Positions 1 to 4,451 of a stretch of DNA of 7,468 nucleotides are shown here, one piece after another. Source of the stretch: an uncultured Spirochaetaceae bacterium (GTDB taxonomy: Bacteria > Spirochaetota > Spirochaetia > Treponematales > Treponemataceae); NCBI GenBank assembly GCA_902773215.1, contig CACYDQ010000475.1, forward strand, positions 1 through 7,468. Reading direction: 5' to 3'. The translations under genes and the position numbers were made by a program. Position 1 is the first letter of the stretch. The number at the start of each line of letters is the position of its first letter. The notes beneath the pieces were generated by a model that worked only from the letters and a program-made list of their open reading frames with translations, had not been told where the DNA came from and searched no databases.

Positions 1-780
1 CCCTACCTGAAATACGGGCTGGAAAAGTCCTATGCAGCCCTGGGCCGCTACCTCAAGGCATTCCGCAAGCGCAGCTCAAAGTGCGCCAAGGCAATGTTCC
101 AGGACGACGGCTCCCTGGCTTACAGTGACAGCGACATCTGGGGAGACTCCGCCCCGTCGGCATCCGACACGGACCTGTTCGCCCCGACAGGCGCGGCCTA
201 CGTTGCCCTCTCGCTCAAAAGCTACTATGACTACACGCTGGACAAGAAGTTCCTGAAAAAATACTTCCGCCTGCTGACAGCCCCCTGCGAATTCTTCGCC
301 GGCTTCCAGCCGCCCCGCCCGTGGAGCGACAAGGAGAACGCCCTGCTCAGGAGGCTCTTCGAGGCGGCATGGGAAGCGGCGGCCGTGCTGGGCGCAACCG
401 GCAAGCACCAGGAAATCCATTCATTCCTTGCGGGGCTTCCCCCCGCCGATGAGAAGCTGATGGCAGAGAACGAGGGTCAGCTGTCCCCTACGGATTCGAT
501 TATCCAGGGCAGGATGAGCAAGGGCAAAGTGGAGATTGACCTGCTGTCAGGAGGGAACCTTTCATCTTCCGGGGAACTGAAGGGCCTGCACCTGCCGGGA
601 AACCTGCGTGCGGACGTAATATGGGAAGGAGGCTCCCCCAAGGGTGGGCGCATCTACGCCAAGCCGAACTGCGCGGACTACGCCAAGTCCATCGCCTTGC
701 GCTACGGGGGCAAGTCCTACCCGTCTGAGCTGCAGAGCGGCAGCATAGACATACTGAACATCCTGCCCTCCACCGTCTGA
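1..780 (+). CDS. GH95-like (alpha-L-fucosidase family) protein, 3' part, apparently missing its active site
   Basis: The frame is open from base 1, so the gene starts upstream; 259 residues are visible before TGA at 778-780. Several stretches resemble family GH95 enzymes, (alpha/alpha)6-barrel exo-glycosidases that remove alpha-1,2-L-fucose or alpha-L-galactose. SDSDIWGDSAP (near 124-156) matches the family HHNTDIWG region. FLKKYFRLLTAPCEFF (near 250-297) matches the barrel helix that follows. LLRRLFEAAWEAAAVLG and GQL (near 343-483) match the next helices. SSGELKGL, DVIWEGG and ALRYGGKSY (near 565-720) match the C-terminal beta domain. The family HHN is replaced by YSD. The roughly 150-200 residues that normally follow GQL, including the HRHxSHLY and FQIDGNFGG regions with catalytic residues, are absent, and the C-terminal domain follows almost at once. 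The frame is intact, so this may be a pseudoenzyme or an in-frame decayed gene. Family assignment is from remembered motifs and is fairly confident; loss of activity is inferred. Confidence 0.7.
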   Translation, partial: PYLKYGLEKSYAALGRYLKAFRKRSSKCAKAMFQDDGSLAYSDSDIWGDSAPSASDTDLFAPTGAAYVALSLKSYYDYTLDKKFLKKYFRLLTAPCEFFAGFQPPRPWSDKENALLRRLFEAAWEAAAVLGATGKHQEIHSFLAGLPPADEKLMAENEGQLSPTDSIIQGRMSKGKVEIDLLSGGNLSSSGELKGLHLPGNLRADVIWEGGSPKGGRIYAKPNCADYAKSIALRYGGKSYPSELQSGSIDILNILPSTV

Positions 781-795
781 CCACGGGTCCGGAGC

Positions 796-823
796 AATGA
801 AGGCAGGGCAAACCTGCCTCATT
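796..823. promoter_or_regulatory. Dyad overlapping the -35 box (weak terminator or operator)
   Basis: AATGA-A-GGCAGG (796-807) pairs with CCTGCC-TCATT (813-823) around a 5-nt loop. This gives 11 base pairs with one bulged A. It lies 16 nt after the stop of the GH95-like gene but no T-run follows, so it is a poor intrinsic terminator. Its right arm ends inside the -35 hexamer of the next promoter, so it could equally be an operator or an RNA 3'-end-protecting hairpin. The structure is seen directly; the role is open. Confidence 0.5.
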
Positions 824-850
824 GACATAAGGGAGCCCCGTTTGTATAAT
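822..850 (+). promoter_or_regulatory. Consensus sigma-70 promoter for the ABC importer operon
   Basis: TTGACA (822-827) and TATAAT (845-850) both match the housekeeping consensus exactly and are separated by the optimal 17 bp. Transcription would start near 857, giving a leader of about 37 nt that contains GAGG at 885-888, five nt before the ATG at 894. Such a full-consensus promoter suggests strong basal expression unless it is repressed, and the dyad reaching into the -35 box is a candidate site for that. Confidence 0.85.
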
Positions 851-893
851 TATGCAGAAAATATTCAACAAACAGTGAGTAGATGAGGTTTTT

Positions 894-1664
894 ATGAAAA
901 AATTTGCATTTGTACTGACGCTGGCTTCGCTTCTTGCCTTGTCCGGCTGCGCGAAGAAGGCTAAAATCACGATAAACGGCGCTGAGGATTTGAAGGGCAA
1001 GTCCGTGGGCTGCCAGGCCGGCACGACCGGCGAGCTGTACCTGACCGAGACGGCGGAGGACGTGAAGGTGAAGTCCTTCAAGACGGGCATAGATGCGGCC
1101 CTTGACCTGAAGAACGGGGGAATTGACGCGGTGGTGCTGGATGAGATCCCTGCCAAGGAAATCGTCAAGAAGAACCCCCAGCTGAGGATTGTCGACGCGA
1201 CGTTCGAGAGCGAGGAGTACGCCATCGCCGTGCGCAAGAGCGACAGCGGCCTGCTCGCCTCCATAAACAGGACCATCAAGGACATGAAGGCCGACGGGAC
1301 GTATGACGACCTCCTCGCCCGCTTCATCCCCGCCGACGGAGAGATAAAGCTCCCCCAGACAATCCAGACCTCCGGCGACAAGACCCTCAAGATGGGCACG
1401 AACGCCGCATTCCCGCCCTTCGAGTACATCGAAAGCTCAGACCCGGTCGGCTTTGACATCACGCTGAGCCAGATGATTGCCCGCGACTACGGGGCCAAGC
1501 TCGAGGTCGTCAACATGGAGTTCGACGCGCTTATCGCCGCCCTCCAGTCCGGTGCGATTGACTTCATCGCTTCCGGCATGACGGCGACCGACGAGAGGCG
1601 CAAGAACGTGGACTTCTCCGACACCTACTTCTCGACCAATCAGGTCATAATCGTCCGCAAGTAA
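894..1664 (+). CDS. Amino-acid ABC transporter substrate-binding lipoprotein, circularly permuted SBP_bac_3 fold
   Basis: This 256-residue lipoprotein captures a polar amino acid for the permease and ATPase encoded downstream. MKK, a hydrophobic core and lipobox LSGC give lipidation at Cys19. The family motifs are all present but in swapped order. Residues about 25-106 are lobe 2 (DLKGKSVGCQAGTTGE; NGGIDAVVLDE with the acidic residue expected to bind the ligand amino group). Residues 107-144 are the return hinge EEYAIAVRK and the terminal helices (INRTIKDMKADGTYDDLLARF) that normally end the protein. Residues 145-163 are a linker. Residues 164-256 are lobe 1, normally N-terminal (KMGTNAAFPPFEY, GFDITLSQMIA, FDALIAALQSGAIDFIASGMT, TDERRKNVDFSD), and the protein stops right after the first hinge strand VIIVRK. 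The ligand residues Thr230 and Arg235 and the AGTTGE loop are kept, so it is probably functional. GAGG lies 5 nt before the ATG. The exact substrate cannot be read; histidine/arginine/glutamine/cystine-type binders are all possible. Confidence 0.9.
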   Translation: MKKFAFVLTLASLLALSGCAKKAKITINGAEDLKGKSVGCQAGTTGELYLTETAEDVKVKSFKTGIDAALDLKNGGIDAVVLDEIPAKEIVKKNPQLRIVDATFESEEYAIAVRKSDSGLLASINRTIKDMKADGTYDDLLARFIPADGEIKLPQTIQTSGDKTLKMGTNAAFPPFEYIESSDPVGFDITLSQMIARDYGAKLEVVNMEFDALIAALQSGAIDFIASGMTATDERRKNVDFSDTYFSTNQVIIVRK

Positions 1665-1682
1665 GTCGGCAGGCAGGGCGTA

Positions 1683-2354
1683 ATGTTCCAGTCTTTCTAC
1701 GACACGATGATAGCCAAGGGACGCTGGCGGCTGGTGCCGCAGGGGCTGGGGACGACGCTTCTCATCTCCATCTGCGCGGTCGCCATCGGCTCGGTCTTGG
1801 GCTGCGCGTTCGCCCTGCTCAAGATTTCCAAAAAGAAACCCCTCGTTGCCGTCGCCAACGTCTACACGACGATTATACGCGGTATCCCTATGGCGACCCA
1901 GCTGATGATTTTCTATTTCGTCATCTTCTCGCCGATGGGGGTCAAGAACGCCGTCCTCGTCGCGATAGTCTCCTTCGGCATAAACTCCGGGGCCTACTGC
2001 ACGGAGATTTTCCGCGCGGGCATACAGGGGGTGGACGCGGGGCAGATGGAGGCGGGCCGCTCGCTCGGCCTGAACTGGGCGCAGACGATGATAAAAATCA
2101 TCATGCCCCAGGCATTCCGCACGATACTCCCGACCTTCACGAGCGAGTTCATCGCGCTCATAAAGGAAACGTCGGTCGCGAGCTTCATCGCCGTCATGGA
2201 CCTGCAGAAGTCCTGCGACAACATCAGGAACGCGACCTACAACGCATGGATACCCCTGCTCTGCTGCGCGACAATCTATCTTATCCTCACGGTAGGGCTG
2301 ACAAAGCTCTTCTCCGTATTCGAAAAAAGGCTGGCAAAAAGTGATAGAAGTTAA
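1683..2354 (+). CDS. Polar amino acid ABC transporter permease (HisM/GlnP family)
   Basis: This inner-membrane subunit of 223 residues, the usual length for the family, forms the translocation path with a second copy of itself or a partner. Hydrophobic segments lie near residues 22-46, 64-83, 87-106, 150-172 and 186-209. The cytoplasmic EAA loop that docks on the ATPase is clear at residues 123-144 ([20 protein letters not shown]). N-terminal GLGTTLLIS and [17 protein letters not shown] are family hallmarks. Only one permease gene is present, so a homodimer is likely. The start is 18 nt after the binding-protein stop with AGGG at 1675-1678, and the 3' end overlaps the ATPase gene by 14 nt, which implies translational coupling. 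Confidence 0.93.
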   Translation: MFQSFYDTMIAKGRWRLVPQGLGTTLLISICAVAIGSVLGCAFALLKISKKKPLVAVANVYTTIIRGIPMATQLMIFYFVIFSPMGVKNAVLVAIVSFGINSGAYCTEIFRAGIQGVDAGQMEAGRSLGLNWAQTMIKIIMPQAFRTILPTFTSEFIALIKETSVASFIAVMDLQKSCDNIRNATYNAWIPLLCCATIYLILTVGLTKLFSVFEKRLAKSDRS

Positions 2355-3063
2355 GCAGCTGGTAAAACGCTTCGGCAACCTGACGATACTGAACGGCATC
2401 ACGGAGTCAATTGCCGACGGCGAGAAAATCGTCATCATCGGCCCGTCCGGCGCGGGCAAGTCCACCTTCCTCCGCTGCCTGAACCTCCTGGAAAAGCCAG
2501 ACAGTGGCAGTATCATCTTTGACGGGCAGGACATCACGGCGAAGGACACCGACATAAACAAAATCCGCCAGAAGATGAACATGGTCTTCCAGCACTTCAA
2601 CCTTTTCCCCCACCTGACGGTCATGAGGAACATCACGCTCGCCCCGCTGACGCTGAAGCTCCAGGGCGAGGAGGAGGCCAAGGAGAACGCCCTCTCCCTC
2701 CTTTCGCGGATAGGCCTCGCGGATAAGGCGGACGCATACCCCTCGTCGCTTTCCGGCGGGCAGAAGCAGCGGATTGCGATCGTCCGCTCGCTCGCGATGA
2801 CCCCCAAGGTCATCCTCTTTGACGAGCCGACGAGCGCGCTCGACCCGGAGATGGTCGGAGAGGTGCTTGCCCTGATGAAGGACCTCGCAAAAGAAGGCAT
2901 GACGATGGTCGTCGTTACCCACGAGATGGGCTTCGCGCGGGAAGTCGCGACCCGCGTCCTCTTCATGGACGGCGGCCTCATCGCAGAGAGCGGAAGCCCC
3001 GGCACCATTTTCCAGTCGCCCAAGTCCGAACGCCTGCAACAGTTCCTGAACGCGGTGCTGTAA
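2341..3063 (+). CDS. Polar amino acid ABC transporter ATP-binding protein (HisP/GlnQ family)
   Basis: This 240-residue cytoplasmic ATPase powers import. All motifs are intact: Walker [10 protein letters not shown] at residues 34-42, Q-loop Gln84 in [10 protein letters not shown], signature LSGGQKQR at 137-144, Walker B VILFDEP at 157-163, D-loop SALD at 165-168, and switch histidine 194 in VVTHEMGFA. Length and sequence are typical of the GlnQ/HisP group. The start is GTG at 2341, inside the permease gene, with AAGG at 2327-2330 ten nt upstream. No later in-frame start would keep the conserved first strand ([11 protein letters not shown]). It is the third gene of the operon. Confidence 0.96.
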   Translation: MIEVKQLVKRFGNLTILNGITESIADGEKIVIIGPSGAGKSTFLRCLNLLEKPDSGSIIFDGQDITAKDTDINKIRQKMNMVFQHFNLFPHLTVMRNITLAPLTLKLQGEEEAKENALSLLSRIGLADKADAYPSSLSGGQKQRIAIVRSLAMTPKVILFDEPTSALDPEMVGEVLALMKDLAKEGMTMVVVTHEMGFAREVATRVLFMDGGLIAESGSPGTIFQSPKSERLQQFLNAVL

Positions 3064-3072
3064 GAACATCCC

Positions 3073-4023
3073 ATGGAATACATACAGGCCGGGCAGATGA
3101 TCCGGGAACTGCGAAGGCGCAAGGGCATGTCACAGGAGCAGCTGTGTGAGGGCCTTTGCGAGCCGCCGACCATGAGCAAGATAGAGAAAGGCAGGCAGTA
3201 CCCGAACAAAAAGCTCCTTGACGCCCTGCTTGTCCGCCTGCAACAGAACGCTGAGCTTCAGGTTCCGGTTTCGGCCGCCGACTTCGAGCGGGCTCAGCTT
3301 GAACGAGAAATAGTGAGCCGCATCGCAAACAAGGAATATGACCTGCTGGAACTTGCGGAACAATACAAGGAATGCTCGCAGGCGATGAGCAATCACGAGA
3401 TGCAGTTCTATCTTTTCACGCAGGCAATTCATCTTATCGGCATCAACAGAAACTGGGAGGATTCCCTTGAAAAACTGGAAGCAGCCATACAAATGACAAT
3501 GCCCAAGTATACGGCCGGAGAAAAAATCATCTCAAACATACTCACGTCCATTGAGTTTTCCATACTGAACAACATCGCAATATGCCTGTGGTTCCTGCAT
3601 CAGCAGGAGAACGCCGTCCTGCTGATGCAGCAGCTGTACAACATCCTGAACAGCTACGACATGGACAGGGAGGAGTATGCGAAAAGGCTTCCCATGACAG
3701 CGTTCAACCTGTCAACGTGGCTGGGTATCCTCAAGCAGTATCCCAACGCGCTCCGCATTGCCGAAGAAGGAATCCGCTGCTGCATAAAATACGGGAAATA
3801 CGAGAGCTTCGGTGACTTGCTGTACAACAAGGGCTTCACGCTGCTGTGCCTGGGGCAAAAAGTCGACGGGGAGAAATCTTTGAGGAAGGCTTTCATGCTG
3901 ATGTATGCCTGTGAAAATTCAAAGTCATATGAAGTTTTCAGGGATGACATCACGAAAAACTTCGGCAAAGATTTCTGGGCAGACATAACGAACGATATTC
4001 TGCCCGAAAGCTGGAATTACTGA
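3073..4023 (+). CDS. XRE-type DNA-binding regulator with long helical (TPR-like) sensor domain
   Basis: This 316-residue protein has an N-terminal Cro/C1-type helix-turn-helix at about residues 8-57 (GQMIRELRRRKGMSQEQLCEG, then the recognition segment PTMSKIEKGRQYPN). A helix-rich region follows at about residues 85-290, with TPR-like helix pairs such as the ones at 158-195, 208-240 and 245-280. This layout resembles the RNPP/Rgg/PlcR group and related Firmicutes-type regulators, whose helical domain binds a short peptide; that relation is inferred from architecture only. It starts 9 nt after the ATPase stop with no good Shine-Dalgarno sequence, so coupled translation as the fourth gene of the importer operon is likely. 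Its stretch looks less GC-rich than the neighbouring genes, a possible sign of separate acquisition. Its end overlaps the convergent small lipoprotein gene by 7 nt. Target and ligand are unknown. Confidence 0.88.
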   Translation: MEYIQAGQMIRELRRRKGMSQEQLCEGLCEPPTMSKIEKGRQYPNKKLLDALLVRLQQNAELQVPVSAADFERAQLEREIVSRIANKEYDLLELAEQYKECSQAMSNHEMQFYLFTQAIHLIGINRNWEDSLEKLEAAIQMTMPKYTAGEKIISNILTSIEFSILNNIAICLWFLHQQENAVLLMQQLYNILNSYDMDREEYAKRLPMTAFNLSTWLGILKQYPNALRIAEEGIRCCIKYGKYESFGDLLYNKGFTLLCLGQKVDGEKSLRKAFMLMYACENSKSYEVFRDDITKNFGKDFWADITNDILPESWNY

Positions 4024-4184
4024 TTCATAAGCTTCACGTAATCCTCCGCATAGCGCCCCAGCTCGGCAGCCTCAACCTCCTCTTCTTCCGCCTGACCGTC
4101 CGTGACCGGCTGGCATCCGGTGAACGGCAGCGCGACAATGGCCGCGAACGCGATGACTCTCAATGCTTTCTTGATACACTTCAT
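4017..4184 (-). CDS. Small lipoprotein of 55 residues
   Basis: Reading the minus strand from ATG at 4182-4184 to TAA at 4017-4019 gives 55 residues. A basic start (MKCIKKALR) is followed by the hydrophobic run VIAFAAIVALPF and lipobox FTGC, predicting lipidation at Cys24. The -3 position is Phe and not Leu, a looser box of the kind tolerated in spirochaetes. The mature part is only 32 residues: a flexible acidic segment (DGQAEEEEVEAAE) and an amphipathic tail ELGRYAEDYVKLMNQ likely to be helical. A strong GAGG lies 7 nt upstream. I do not recognise a family. Small lipoproteins of this kind include entericidin-like proteins, lysis proteins and precursors whose signal peptide is released as a pheromone. 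The gene converges on the regulator gene and overlaps its end by 7 nt. Confidence 0.75.
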   Translation of the reverse strand: MKCIKKALRVIAFAAIVALPFTGCQPVTDGQAEEEEVEAAELGRYAEDYVKLMNQ

Positions 4185-4191
4185 ACAAATA

Positions 4192-4195
4192 CCTC
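4192..4195 (-). promoter_or_regulatory. Ribosome binding site of the small lipoprotein gene
   Basis: On the minus strand GAGG (within GTGAGGT) stands 7 nt before the ATG at 4184. Together with the signal peptide it is the main support that the short gene is translated. No convincing -35/-10 pair is visible upstream of it. Confidence 0.7.
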
Positions 4196-4313
4196 ACTTT
4201 CAATGTTTAAGCTGAGACTGAGGATAGCGGAAATGCCGGAGTTAAAACATAACGTTTGGAGAAATTTTTGCTTCCCGCGGAAAATTTTTTGTTATAAACG
4301 GGCGAAATTTCCG

Positions 4314-4414
4314 TTGCCAGCCTGCAAAAATTCTGTTTACACGCGTAAACAGAAACGATTCCGTACGTAAACGAAAACGATTCCGTACGGAACCAGAAAA
4401 AATTCCGTACGGAA
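4314..4414. repeat. Array of palindromes phased at exactly 22 bp
   Basis: The 267-bp gap between the GH2 gene and the small lipoprotein gene carries palindromes in register. They are an imperfect TTGC...GCAA centred at 4320.5; CTGTTTAC-ACGC-GTAAACAG (4333-4352, centre 4342.5); TTCCGTACGTAA (4359-4370, centre 4364.5); and two identical perfect 12-mers TTCCGTACGGAA (4381-4392 and 4403-4414, centres 4386.5 and 4408.5). Every centre-to-centre step is 22 bp, about two helical turns, with A-rich linkers of about 10 nt. A further TTCCCGCGGAA at 4272-4282 lies roughly two steps upstream. Sites on one DNA face suggest cooperative protein binding, but serial hairpins in GH2 mRNA are also possible, since T-rich tracts follow each palindrome on the minus strand. 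Confidence 0.8.
4397..4414 (-). terminator. Possible weak intrinsic terminator of the GH2 gene
   Basis: Read on the minus strand, the palindrome at 4403-4414 is followed directly by six T residues (4402-4397), about 40 nt after the GH2 stop codon. The stem is only four base pairs (TTCC/GGAA) around a GTAC loop, so it would be weak alone. It belongs to the 22-bp palindrome array, whose other members also precede T-rich tracts, so termination may be spread over several hairpins. Confidence 0.3.
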
Positions 4415-4451
4415 AGAGTTTTGTTTCCGGGCAGACCGGTTAAGCCCCCGC

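Noticed and set aside
500..1462. Open frame of 320 residues on the minus strand
   Set aside because: It spans the end of the GH95-like gene, the consensus promoter and the binding-protein gene in antisense; no ribosome binding site or recognisable domain.
894..1664. Two gene fragments or a frameshifted pair of binding-protein genes
   Set aside because: One uninterrupted frame has a signal peptide at the start and exactly one copy of each half of the fold, cut at a hinge; this fits a permutation better than decay.
1437..3209. Long open frame of 590 residues on the minus strand across the ABC importer genes
   Set aside because: It lies antisense to the permease and ATPase genes, whose products are complete and conserved. 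GC-rich antisense frames opposite ABC ATPases are a common artefact, and the translation has no coherent domain.
4314..4414. CRISPR array
   Set aside because: Repeats are only about 12 bp palindromic cores with 10-nt A-rich linkers that resemble one another, so there are no unique spacers of normal length and no cas genes in the window.
4314..4414. Plasmid or phage replication origin (iterons)
   Set aside because: Iteron-like spacing is present, but no replication or partition gene is nearby and the surroundings are ordinary chromosomal metabolic genes.
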